64,000 bases of DNA from Ruminococcus sp. (lineage in GTDB: Bacteria > Bacillota > Clostridia > Oscillospirales > Ruminococcaceae): positions 62,001 to 126,000 of the forward strand of contig JAFYUM010000042.1 in the NCBI GenBank assembly GCA_017558505.1. The letters run 5' to 3'. Positions 16,898-25,216 of this stretch are shown here, piece by piece (position 1 is the stretch's first letter; each line of letters begins with the position of its first letter). The notes under the pieces were generated by a model. The model was not told the DNA's origin. It saw only the letters and a program-made list of their open reading frames with translations, and did not search any database. The translations under genes and the position numbers were made by a program.

Positions 16898-18280
16898 ATG
16901 GATAAATACAATAAATTCCGACAGGACTTTCCTGTATTCACCTATAAGAATTATACTATCGAGGAAACAGCCGACACTATAAAAATCGGCTATTATTTCT
17001 CTGTTGACGGACTTGCAGAGTTCGCCCCTTCATGGATATTCCCAAAGCCTGCTGATTTCACCGTAGACAACGACCTTACCCTTGAAAGACTTGCTTTCTC
17101 CCTCGGCATGGCGGAAGCCGTAAGCTACTGGAAGGCCACTTGTTCCCCCGTTATGCGTGTTGAATGCGGTGAACTCTCAACTGAACAGATACAGTGGTGG
17201 AAAAAGCTTTATTATCTCGGACTGGGAGAGTTTTTCTATATCAACGGCATAACTGCAGATGTTGAGTCATTCGTTGATATTCAGTCACACGGAAAATTCA
17301 GATGCACATCTGCAGCGGAGCGTGCTCCTCTCACAGGCTGTCTTGTGCCTATCGGCGGCGGAAAAGATTCCGCACTCACTCTTGAAACCCTAACACAGGC
17401 TGGTATGAAATGCCGCTGTTACGCTATAAACAGCCGCAAATCCATATCAGAAACTGTCCGTGCTGCTGGTCTTGAAGAAAATGCACTTATAACTGCAAAG
17501 AGAAATTTTGACCGTTCCCTTGTTGAGCTTAACAAGCAAGGTTATCTCAACGGTCACACTCCTTTTTCTTCCGTTGTGGCATTTTCAGCGGAAATTACAG
17601 CATATCTCAACGGCTTGAAATATATCGTCCTCTCCAACGAGGACAGCGCAAATGAAAGCACCGTTGCAGGGCAGGATGTTAACCACCAATACTCCAAAAG
17701 CTTTGAATTTGAACAGGATTTCCACAGCTACGAGGAAAAACATCTTGGCACAGGAATTTATTATTTCAGCTTTCTCCGTCCGCTTTCAGAATTTCAGATT
17801 GCGAAAATGTTCGTAAGCCACAAGAAATATCCCCCCGTTTTCAGAAGCTGTAATCTCGGTAGTAAGGTTTCCCCCGATATATGGTGCGGTGATTGTCCTA
17901 AATGCTTGTTTGTGGCACTTATTCTTTCCCCCTTTCTCTCACCCGTTGAACTTTCAGATATATTCGGCAAGGATATGCTCAACGATGTGAATATGGAGAA
18001 TTATTTCATTGAACTTATCGGAAAATCGGAGCATAAGCCTTTTGAATGTGTGGGAAGTATTGACGAAGTAAATCTCGCTGTATCTCTTGCTATCGAAAAA
18101 ATACTTAAAAACGGTGGTGATATGCCATATCTTTTCAGGACATATATAGATATGGGTATGTACCAGCCTGAACTTACAGAAGAAAAAAACAGGGAATACT
18201 GCGGAAAATACAGCGAAATAAATCTTCTCCCCGATGATTTTGCCGCAATTTTAAAGAAAGAAATGGAGCGACTTCTTTGA
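16898..18280 (+). CDS. murL: MurL-type UDP-MurNAc-L-Ala-L-Glu epimerase
   Basis: 460 residues. A PP-loop nucleotide-binding motif GGGKDS is at 153-158, and a QueC-like Cys set lies near the C-terminal third (C318, then CGDCPKC with C330, C333, C336). Length, the GGGKDS motif and the adjacent MurD gene match MurL of Xanthomonas, which uses ATP to epimerise the terminal L-Glu of UDP-MurNAc-L-Ala-L-Glu to D-Glu. This route replaces glutamate racemase plus D-Glu-specific MurD. It starts 16 bp after the regulator with GGAGG before the ATG, and its stop overlaps the TTG start of the ligase. It could be another PP-loop enzyme, but the pairing argues for MurL. Confidence 0.78.
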   Translation: MDKYNKFRQDFPVFTYKNYTIEETADTIKIGYYFSVDGLAEFAPSWIFPKPADFTVDNDLTLERLAFSLGMAEAVSYWKATCSPVMRVECGELSTEQIQWWKKLYYLGLGEFFYINGITADVESFVDIQSHGKFRCTSAAERAPLTGCLVPIGGGKDSALTLETLTQAGMKCRCYAINSRKSISETVRAAGLEENALITAKRNFDRSLVELNKQGYLNGHTPFSSVVAFSAEITAYLNGLKYIVLSNEDSANESTVAGQDVNHQYSKSFEFEQDFHSYEEKHLGTGIYYFSFLRPLSEFQIAKMFVSHKKYPPVFRSCNLGSKVSPDIWCGDCPKCLFVALILSPFLSPVELSDIFGKDMLNDVNMENYFIELIGKSEHKPFECVGSIDEVNLAVSLAIEKILKNGGDMPYLFRTYIDMGMYQPELTEEKNREYCGKYSEINLLPDDFAAILKKEMERLL

Positions 18281-19629
18281 GTACAAATAAATTTATTGAA
18301 TATATACAGAATTATACAGAGGGCAAGTCCGTCTGTATTCTCGGCTTTGGCAGAGAGGGAAAATCAACTTACAACATTCTGAAAAAATACTGCACTCCCT
18401 CCGAAATCGCCATTTGCGATTTATACAATGTTGACCGTGAAGCGAATAATCTCCCCGATGATGTAAAGCTTATCTGCGGTGAAAGCTATCAGGAGAGTCT
18501 TGACGATTTCGATATGGTTTTCAAAAGCCCCGGAATCGTCCTGAACAAGCAGCCAAAGGAGCTGAAATGCCTTATTACCTCCGAAACACAGGTATTTTTC
18601 GAGGTTTACCGTGAGCAGATTATAGGCATCACAGGCACAAAGGGAAAAAGCACTGTAAGCTCCCTTATTTATCATATACTGAAAGAAAACGGCAAGGACT
18701 GCCAACTTGCAGGAAATATCGGTATTCCCGTTTTTGATATTGCAGAGGGAATGACCGAGGATACCCTCGTTGTATGCGAACTTTCCTGCCACCAGCTTGA
18801 ATATATGACAGTTTCCCCTGCCTGTGCGGTTTTCCTCAATCTCTTTGAGGAGCATCTCGACCACTACGGCACTATGGAAAATTACCGCAAGGCTAAGAAG
18901 AATATTTATATTCATCAGCAGGACGGCGACTGCCTGCTTATTGAAAGCACTATCGCTCCCCGTCTGTCAAATGCCTACGTTTATTCCATTTCTGCGGAGG
19001 ATTCAAAGGCTGATATTTACGTCAGCAATGGCATTGTGGACAACAATAACAGCGGTGATACCTACATTATCCCCACTGAAAAAATCAAGCTTTTAGGCAT
19101 ACACAACCACTACAATATAGCTGTTGCCCACTTCATAACAGCTCCCTTTGTCAATTTCAAGGAATTTGAATCTGCACTTTCAAGCTTTAATCCCCTTGCT
19201 CACCGCCTTGAATTTGTGGGAAATGTCAAGGGTATCCGCTGGTATGACGATTCTATTTCAACTGCCTGTGCAACTGCAATTGAAGCTGTTAAAAGCGTTC
19301 CCGACGCTAAAACAATCCTCATAGGCGGAATGGACAGAGGTATTGATTATACGACTCTTGTCGATTATTTCAAGGATTGCGATATAAATGTAATCTGTAT
19401 GGAAGCTTCTGGAAAACGTGTCTATGAGATGATTCAATCAGCAGATTATGCCGATTTATCACGTGTTCACCTCGTTGAGCATCTCGAAGATGCTGTAAAG
19501 CTTGCAGCTGAAATTACTCCCGAGGGTATGAGCTGCGTCCTCTCCCCTGCTGCCGCAAGCTACGGCATTTTCAAGAATTTTGAAGAACGTGGCGACGTTT
19601 TTAGGGAACTCGTAAGAAATCTGAAATAA
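18277..19629 (+). CDS. murD: MurD-type UDP-MurNAc-L-alanine:glutamate ligase (probably L-Glu specific, MurD2-like)
   Basis: 450 residues, full Mur ligase. The N-terminal Rossmann part has GFGREGKST. The central ATP-binding loop GTKGKST is at 120-126, followed by the MurD-specific segments CELSCHQLEYM, EEHLDHYGTMENYRKAK, WYDDSISTAC and the C-terminal LSPAAASYGIFKNFEERG. It ligates glutamate to UDP-MurNAc-L-Ala in the cytoplasm. The start is TTG, overlapping the murL stop (TTGA), with GGAG eight bases upstream. Coupling to murL suggests it adds L-Glu, which MurL then epimerises; that is inference from the Xanthomonas pair. Confidence 0.88.
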   Translation: MSTNKFIEYIQNYTEGKSVCILGFGREGKSTYNILKKYCTPSEIAICDLYNVDREANNLPDDVKLICGESYQESLDDFDMVFKSPGIVLNKQPKELKCLITSETQVFFEVYREQIIGITGTKGKSTVSSLIYHILKENGKDCQLAGNIGIPVFDIAEGMTEDTLVVCELSCHQLEYMTVSPACAVFLNLFEEHLDHYGTMENYRKAKKNIYIHQQDGDCLLIESTIAPRLSNAYVYSISAEDSKADIYVSNGIVDNNNSGDTYIIPTEKIKLLGIHNHYNIAVAHFITAPFVNFKEFESALSSFNPLAHRLEFVGNVKGIRWYDDSISTACATAIEAVKSVPDAKTILIGGMDRGIDYTTLVDYFKDCDINVICMEASGKRVYEMIQSADYADLSRVHLVEHLEDAVKLAAEITPEGMSCVLSPAAASYGIFKNFEERGDVFRELVRNLK

Positions 19630-19639
19630 ATATCCGTAG

Positions 19640-19659
19640 GGACACGGCGTGCCGTGTCC
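19640..19659. repeat. Perfect 20-bp palindrome downstream of murD
   Basis: GGACACGGC-GT-GCCGTGTCC, more GC-rich than its surroundings, with no T-run. It looks like a short intergenic palindromic repeat rather than the terminator, which lies 25 bp further on. Confidence 0.5.
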
Positions 19660-19684
19660 GCAATAATTATATTCAATAAAAATG

Positions 19685-19711
19685 GCGGTCATTATCTGAC
19701 CGCTGTTTTTT
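19685..19711. terminator. Bidirectional terminator between murD and the permease gene
   Basis: GCGGTCA / TGACCGC stem with a five-base loop. It is followed by TGTTTTTTT on the plus strand and by CATTTTT on the minus strand, so it can serve both converging genes. Confidence 0.88.
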
Positions 19712-20952
19712 TATTTAAATATAATCAAAAGTATCTGCGACACTACAACAACGGAAATAAGCGCAATTGGATAAGTTGCCGCATATGCAGAGGCTACATT
19801 TTCCGTCTTGGCTGTGCCGATAAGCGTACCCAAAGCAGGAGTTGAAGTCATACCGCCTGTGATTGAGCCGAGATTATTCAGCAGGCTCAGCTTCAGTACA
19901 TACTTTGCAAACAAGAATCCCACAATCATAGGAACAATTGTCATAATCACACCGTAAATGAAGTATACGCCCTTGAAATATGTGACGAAATTCGCTCCGC
20001 CTGCTATACCTGCACCAATGAGGAACAGAATAAGTCCGAATTCACGGAAAACTTTGAGAGTTGTATCCTTTGGCATAACAGACATTTTTCCAAATCTGCC
20101 GAAATGACCGAAAATCAGCCCCATAAGCAGACAGCCGCCTGTTGTGGTAAGAGAAAAACTGCCGAACTTAATAGAACCAACGAATATACCGAGAATAGCC
20201 GCAAGAGCAAAGGGCATAATTCCGAAATCGTCCATTTCTATAAGCTTGCCCTTGAACTCTTTTTTCGCTGACTTTGTATCTGCCGTAATGAGCAGTTCAC
20301 GTTCCTTTGCCATATCAGCTTTCATAAGCTTCGGAATAACCTGAATAAAGAGCACAACACCAATTACACCGAAAAGGTAGGCAATACCATATCCGACGGT
20401 TACATAATCCTCCAGAATTATACCGTTTGCACGGTCAGCAACTGTTGTCTTAGCCGCTGAAAATGCAGGGGTACTTGTCAACGCACCTGCGAGAATACCA
20501 ACAAGCATTGAAGCTGTATTTTCAACAGGCTCTCCCGAAATTTTCGTATCAAGAAGGATACAGCCTGCACAGGTTAATCCTCCTGTGATGATTATTACAA
20601 GTCCAAGCAACACGTAATTCTTGAAATTCTTCTTGAAGTTGCCGAAGAAATTGGGTCCTGCAATAAAGCCTACAGCTGTTACAAAGAGGATAAGTCCCAT
20701 ATTTTCTACAACTTTAAGAGCATTTTTTACATATGTTACTCCGTCCGTCATCAGGTTTGAAGCAAGATTATCATAGAAGAAACATCCATAAATGAGAGCT
20801 ACAATGAATACTCCTGCAGAGCCGAGAGATATTCCCTTTATTGTAATTCTTCCCAGAAGATAACCTATTGCTATAATAAGAAATACGGAGAACATCAGAA
20901 AAGCAATTGATGTTACAGAAATTGAAAATCCGCCTATGGTAATCAAATCCAT
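19711..20952 (-). CDS. Asp-Al_Ex (AspT/YidE/SucE-like) family permease, candidate succinate exporter
   Basis: 413 residues with about 11 membrane spans. The two halves each carry the family signature: GALTSTPAFSAAK in the first, and GGMTSTPALGTLIGTAK plus AYAATYPIALI in the second. RCK/TrkA-C domains, present in YidE and YbjL, are absent here. Known members are the aspartate-alanine exchanger AspT and the succinate exporter SucE1 of Corynebacterium. Lying directly after the fumarate-reductase genes on the same strand, it is a good candidate for exporting succinate or exchanging C4-dicarboxylates, which is inference. A hairpin separates it from frdA. Confidence 0.8.
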   Translation of the reverse strand: MDLITIGGFSISVTSIAFLMFSVFLIIAIGYLLGRITIKGISLGSAGVFIVALIYGCFFYDNLASNLMTDGVTYVKNALKVVENMGLILFVTAVGFIAGPNFFGNFKKNFKNYVLLGLVIIITGGLTCAGCILLDTKISGEPVENTASMLVGILAGALTSTPAFSAAKTTVADRANGIILEDYVTVGYGIAYLFGVIGVVLFIQVIPKLMKADMAKERELLITADTKSAKKEFKGKLIEMDDFGIMPFALAAILGIFVGSIKFGSFSLTTTGGCLLMGLIFGHFGRFGKMSVMPKDTTLKVFREFGLILFLIGAGIAGGANFVTYFKGVYFIYGVIMTIVPMIVGFLFAKYVLKLSLLNNLGSITGGMTSTPALGTLIGTAKTENVASAYAATYPIALISVVVVSQILLIIFK

Positions 20953-21011
20953 AGTAAAAACACTTCTTTCTAAATAAATTTATTCAAAAATAACAATATG
21001 CCTATTCGCAC

Positions 21012-21053
21012 AAATCGACGGACAGGGATTTCTCCATTTTCGTCCGCCGATTT
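21012..21053 (-). other. Stem-loop between frdA and the permease gene
   Basis: AAATCG-A-CGGAC pairs with GTCCG-C-CGATTT (11 pairs, one mismatch) in the 115-bp gap. There is no clear T-run on the minus strand, so it may be a weak terminator or an mRNA-stabilising 3' hairpin. Confidence 0.5.
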
Positions 21054-21067
21054 ATAATATTTACATT

Positions 21068-22669
21068 TTATGCTTTGCGTGCATATTTCGGAAGCAGCAT
21101 GGGTGACGCTGTTTCACTTGCTATGCCTGCGTTTGCAAGCTCGCTATTGAATTTTTCAATATGCTCAAGAGTAAGCTTTTCGGGAACTGCTGTTTCCTTT
21201 GCCTTTGCTGCTGCATTCATACCTGCATCTCTGCCGAATACGATAACATCAAGGAGAGAGTTACCCATAAGACGGTTTCTGCCGTGGATACCGCCTGCAA
21301 CCTCGCCTGCGGCATAGAGATTTTCAACGTCAGTTGAACAATCAGCTGAGATATTAAGTCCGCCGTTCTGATAGTGAAGTGTTGGATATACAAGAATAGG
21401 CTCTTTGCGGATGTCAATGCCATACTTGCCGAACATACGCATCATTGCAGGGATTCGCTTTTCAATTGTACCCTCGCCGTGCTTATATTCAATCATAGGT
21501 GTGTCAAGCCATACCGCATTACCGAGGGAGGTTTCAATTCCCTTGTCACGCTCTGTACATTCACGGATAATTGAAGCCGCAGTTACATCACGTGTTTCAA
21601 GAGGATGCATAAATACCTCGCCGTCAATATTTACGAGCTTTGCACCGAGAGAACGAACTTTCTCAGTTACAAGCGCACCAAAAATCTGTTCGGGATAACC
21701 TGTACCTGTTGGGTGATACTGGAGAGTATCAGCATAGAGAAGTCTTGCACCTACACGGTAGCCGAGAATAAGTCCGTCAGCTGTTGCACCGTAGTGGTTT
21801 GATGTGGGGAATCCCTGATAGTGAAGTCGTCCTGCACCGCCTGTTGCGATGATTACTGTCTTTGCACGGGCAACAAGAAGTTCCTTTGTTTCCATATTCA
21901 TAAGAACTGCACCTGATGCCTTGCCATTTTCGTCAAGGATAATTTCAACAGCCGCTGTAAAATCAATTACTGGAATACCTCTGTTGAGAACTTCATCACG
22001 GAGAGTACGCATAATTTCTGCGCCTGTATAGTCCTTTGCAGCGTGCATACGCTTGCGTGAAGTACCGCCGCCGTGAGTTGTTACCATTGTGCCGTCAGCT
22101 TCCTTGTCAAATTCAACTCCAAGCTTATTGAGCCACTGAATTGCTTCGGGAGCTTTTGTAACAAGATTTTTTACAAGTTCAGGCTTTGCGGCAAAGTGAC
22201 CGCCACCGAATGCGTCAATATAGTGGATTGCAGGAGAATCGTTAGGCTTATCTGCCGCCTGAATTCCGCCCTCTGCCATCATTGTGTTAGCGTCACCAAT
22301 ACGAAGCTTTGTGACAATTATAGCCTTTACGCCTGCTTCGTCAGCCTCAATAGCCGCAGACGCACCTGCTCCGCCGCCGCCAATAATAAGCACATCTGTA
22401 TCATAATCGGGAGCTGTAAGGTCAACGTCAGCAGCAGAAATTCTGCTCTTGCCCTGTAAAAGCTCTGCAAGCTGTGTAGGCACTTTATCGCCCTTGTTAA
22501 CACCTGCGGAAAGAACTGTAAATTCCTCCTGCTTATAGTCGGGGTGGAAAGTTGCAAGGAGATTATCCTTTTCCTCTGCTGTCATTCTTCTTGGCTCTAA
22601 ATCGGCATTTGCAGCTCTTTTTTCAGCTACGATTTTTGCCAGCTCATTGAATTTTTCAATTTTATACAT
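21068..22669 (-). CDS. frdA: Fumarate reductase/succinate dehydrogenase-type flavoprotein
   Basis: 533 residues. FAD-binding motif GGGGAGASAA at about 96-105 follows an 85-residue N-terminal extension not seen in E. coli FrdA. Catalytic-domain segments are present: TTHGGGTSRKRMHAAKDYTG, LQYHPTGTGYPE, LVTEKVRSLG and IHGRNRLMGNSLLD. It should reduce fumarate to succinate. A strong GGAGGGG precedes the start. It follows the Fe-S subunit gene by 12 bp, and no membrane anchor subunit is encoded nearby, so the enzyme is probably soluble and takes electrons from the Hdr/Flx proteins upstream. L-aspartate oxidase is a less likely alternative because nadA/nadC are absent. Confidence 0.88.
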   Translation of the reverse strand: MYKIEKFNELAKIVAEKRAANADLEPRRMTAEEKDNLLATFHPDYKQEEFTVLSAGVNKGDKVPTQLAELLQGKSRISAADVDLTAPDYDTDVLIIGGGGAGASAAIEADEAGVKAIIVTKLRIGDANTMMAEGGIQAADKPNDSPAIHYIDAFGGGHFAAKPELVKNLVTKAPEAIQWLNKLGVEFDKEADGTMVTTHGGGTSRKRMHAAKDYTGAEIMRTLRDEVLNRGIPVIDFTAAVEIILDENGKASGAVLMNMETKELLVARAKTVIIATGGAGRLHYQGFPTSNHYGATADGLILGYRVGARLLYADTLQYHPTGTGYPEQIFGALVTEKVRSLGAKLVNIDGEVFMHPLETRDVTAASIIRECTERDKGIETSLGNAVWLDTPMIEYKHGEGTIEKRIPAMMRMFGKYGIDIRKEPILVYPTLHYQNGGLNISADCSTDVENLYAAGEVAGGIHGRNRLMGNSLLDVIVFGRDAGMNAAAKAKETAVPEKLTLEHIEKFNSELANAGIASETASPMLLPKYARKA

Positions 22670-22681
22670 ATCCGCCCCTCC

Positions 22682-23356
22682 TTACTTCTCAATCTCTCTT
22701 GTATTGTAAAGCTCCTTGATTTCATCAATGGGCTTCTGCATAAGATTTTCGATAAGCTCCTCAAATGTGCCGTCCTTGATTTCCTTTACTCTGTCCTCAA
22801 GATGACCGCAGTCGGGAGCAAGATATTTACCGTTAAGACGGCGTGCAAGCATCGCAACCTGTGGGTGAGAAATTCCCGCAGGACAACGTGATGAACAAAC
22901 TCCGCACATTACGCAGTCAAAGCTTTCCTCTGCACATTTCTCATACTCGCCACGCTGTGCATATGCGATATACTGCATTACATTAAGTTCCTGAGTACAA
23001 GCCTTTGTGCAGGCATTACAACCAATACAAGCGTAAATTTCAGGATAAAGCTGCATCATAATCTGCTCTGTGGGCTTGATTTCCTCAATATTGTAAATCT
23101 GCTTTACAAGTGGGAAGAAAGGCAGGGTTGCAACATACATACCCTCCTGCACCTCTGTCTGACAAGCAAGACAAGCATGAATCTCCTGCTTGCCGTGAAT
23201 TCTGTAAATTGTAGCACAAGCACCGCAGAATCCGTTACGGCATCCACAGCCTCTTACAAGGTCGTAGCCTGCATATTCCATAGCAGTCATTATAGTAAGT
23301 CCCTCAGGGACAACATATTTTTTGCCGAAAAGATAGACATTAACCATATTTTCCAT
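22682..23356 (-). CDS. frdB: Fumarate reductase iron-sulfur subunit (FrdB/TfrB-N-like)
   Basis: 224 residues. The N-terminal 2Fe-2S ferredoxin domain has cysteines CGCRNGFCGAC plus a later CLAC. The C-terminal di-cluster part has CIGCNACTKAC and CVMCGVCSSRC. It wires electrons to the flavoprotein. The start at 23356 is chosen because AAGGAGG lies nine bases upstream; the longer frame runs into the flxA gene. It resembles the N-terminal half of methanogen thiol:fumarate reductase TfrB, whose CCG half is here a separate HdrB in the same operon. It lies 13 bp after flxA. Confidence 0.83.
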   Translation of the reverse strand: MENMVNVYLFGKKYVVPEGLTIMTAMEYAGYDLVRGCGCRNGFCGACATIYRIHGKQEIHACLACQTEVQEGMYVATLPFFPLVKQIYNIEEIKPTEQIMMQLYPEIYACIGCNACTKACTQELNVMQYIAYAQRGEYEKCAEESFDCVMCGVCSSRCPAGISHPQVAMLARRLNGKYLAPDCGHLEDRVKEIKDGTFEELIENLMQKPIDEIKELYNTREIEK

Positions 23357-23369
23357 TGCAATTACCTCC

Positions 23370-24197
23370 TTAATATTCATCGGGAAGCTCGCCCAGTTCG
23401 TCATAACGGAACACGGGGCCGTCCTTGCATACGTACTTATTTCCGATGTTGCATCGTCCGCATTTACCCACTCCGCACTTCATACGCAGCTCCATAGTTG
23501 TGTATACCTGAGTTTCAGAAAATCCCAGTTCTTTAAGTCCTGCAAGGGTAAATTTAATCATTATGGGAGGGCCGCACACAAGTACAGTCTTATTTGTGGA
23601 GGGCATAAGTTCCTTGACATAATTGGGAACAAATCCAACGTGACCGTCCCAGCCCTCCTGCGGATTGTCAATAGTGAGATTTACCTGAATATTATCATCA
23701 GCCATCCACTCGTCGATTATCTCCTGATAATCCACAAGGTCGTCTTTTGAACGTGAGCCGTAGACAATCTGCACATCACCATAATTTTCTCTGTTGTCAC
23801 GGACATAATTTATAACGGAGCGAAGGGGTGCAAGACCAATTCCACCTGCAACAAAAAGCAAATCCTTGCCCTTTAATTCGGTTTCAACAGGAAAATAATT
23901 TCCGTAAGGTCCTCTTATTGTAATCTGCTGACCTACGTCCATTGCGTGTAGCCATTCTGTAAGACAGCCGCATTTCTTTATGCTGAACTCCATAAACTCC
24001 TTATTTGTGGGAGATGAAGTGATAGAGAACATAGCCTCGCCAACTCCGGGAATTGAAAGCATTGCACACTGACCCGGCATATGCTCAAAAACCTTGCCGC
24101 CCTCAAGAGCATTTACTCTGAAAGTCTTTACATCGGGAGTATCCTGACGGACATCAGTAACAACGCCCACAAGGGGTATTAATGTATCATTATTCAT
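23370..24197 (-). CDS. flxA: FlxA-like FAD/NAD(P)H oxidoreductase subunit
   Basis: 275 residues, ferredoxin-NADP reductase fold. An FAD-binding barrel (MPGQCAMLSIPG, FSITSSPTN) is followed by the nucleotide-binding domain (VAGGIGLAPLRSVINYV, VLVCGPPIMI). A C-terminal 2Fe-2S loop of the PyrK type follows (CGVGKCGRCNIGNKYVCKDGP). In Desulfovibrio, FlxA is the entry point for NADH electrons into the Flx-Hdr complex. Start and upstream stop overlap as TAATG with flxB. NADH is more likely than NADPH by analogy, but that cannot be read from sequence with certainty. Confidence 0.87.
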   Translation of the reverse strand: MNNDTLIPLVGVVTDVRQDTPDVKTFRVNALEGGKVFEHMPGQCAMLSIPGVGEAMFSITSSPTNKEFMEFSIKKCGCLTEWLHAMDVGQQITIRGPYGNYFPVETELKGKDLLFVAGGIGLAPLRSVINYVRDNRENYGDVQIVYGSRSKDDLVDYQEIIDEWMADDNIQVNLTIDNPQEGWDGHVGFVPNYVKELMPSTNKTVLVCGPPIMIKFTLAGLKELGFSETQVYTTMELRMKCGVGKCGRCNIGNKYVCKDGPVFRYDELGELPDEY

Positions 24198-25216
24198 TAC
24201 TTATCCTCCAATGCTTTCATTACCTTAACAATATTAAGTGATACGGGACACTTTGAAAGACATCTTCCGCAGCCTACACAGCCGAATTCGCCATCGTGAT
24301 TTGAGGGGTGATATACAAGCTTGTGCATAAAACGCTGTCTGAATCGTTCAAGCTGTGATGTTCTCGGGTTTCCGTGTGCCATTTGTGTGAAATCGGAATA
24401 CATACAGGAATCCCAGCAGCGGAAACGCTTTATGCCGTTTCCTGTGTCAAAGTCACGTATATCGTAGCACTGACAGGTAGGGCATACAAATGTGCAGGTA
24501 CCGCAGCCGATACAAGCTTCTGAAAGCTCTGCCCATTTCTCGGAATTAAAATGCTCCATAAGTCTTTCGCCGCCGAATGAATCGGTAGTAAGATTTGCAA
24601 GCGGCAGACGCTTCATGATTTCTCTTGCCTTTGCCTGAACCTCGGAAAGCTTTTTAACATCGCCCTCCTCCAGCATATCTGAAATTGAAGCCATAAATGT
24701 CTTGCCCTTATCAGTAAAGGGAAGAAAGAAATAACTTTCACCGTCAGAGTATACGGAAACATCTCCCCCTGGCATTGTGGGATTTATGCCGAAAGTTGTG
24801 CAGAAGCAGGTTTCTTCGGGACGAGTACAAGCCATTGTCACAATTGTACCATGCTCGCGACGGTTCTGATAAAATGTATCAACAGGCTCGGCAAGAAATA
24901 CGCTGTCAAGTATTTCAAAGCTTTTTGCATCGCAGGCACGGACACCAAAAACTACGAAATCCTCGTTTTCCTTACGGATATCCTTAACCTCGATTGTCTT
25001 GCCGCTGAGCTTGAATTCCGCAAGGTTTTCTGTCTGTGGGAAGAAGAAATCCTTTGCACTTCTCACGGTATTGAGTACCTTGCTCAAAGTCATTCTACTT
25101 TCGTATTTCTTGAATTCAGCCTGCTTATCCTCACGGTCAACGGGGATATAGAGTGTCTGCTGTGAAGCGATTTTATCGAAAAGCTCATTTAATTTTTCAG
25201 CTGAAATTTTAAGCAT
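24197..25216 (-). CDS. flxB: FlxB/AsrA-like iron-sulfur protein
   Basis: 339 residues. The N-terminal about 220 residues resemble the AsrA/HydB family (VVFGVRACDAKSFEILDSVF ... CTRPEETCFCTTFGINP). The C-terminal part has two 4Fe-4S motifs (CIGCGTCTFVCPTCQC and CVGCGRCLSKCP). It should pass electrons between FlxA and the rest of the complex. It overlaps flxA and flxC by one base (TAATG) on either side, so it is tightly coupled. The family is clear; the name flxB is by operon analogy with Desulfovibrio. Confidence 0.8.
   Translation of the reverse strand: MLKISAEKLNELFDKIASQQTLYIPVDREDKQAEFKKYESRMTLSKVLNTVRSAKDFFFPQTENLAEFKLSGKTIEVKDIRKENEDFVVFGVRACDAKSFEILDSVFLAEPVDTFYQNRREHGTIVTMACTRPEETCFCTTFGINPTMPGGDVSVYSDGESYFFLPFTDKGKTFMASISDMLEEGDVKKLSEVQAKAREIMKRLPLANLTTDSFGGERLMEHFNSEKWAELSEACIGCGTCTFVCPTCQCYDIRDFDTGNGIKRFRCWDSCMYSDFTQMAHGNPRTSQLERFRQRFMHKLVYHPSNHDGEFGCVGCGRCLSKCPVSLNIVKVMKALEDK

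Noticed and set aside
21068..22669. L-aspartate oxidase (NadB) instead of fumarate reductase
   Set aside because: No nadA or nadC nearby, and the gene is coupled to an FrdB-like Fe-S subunit and fumarase.
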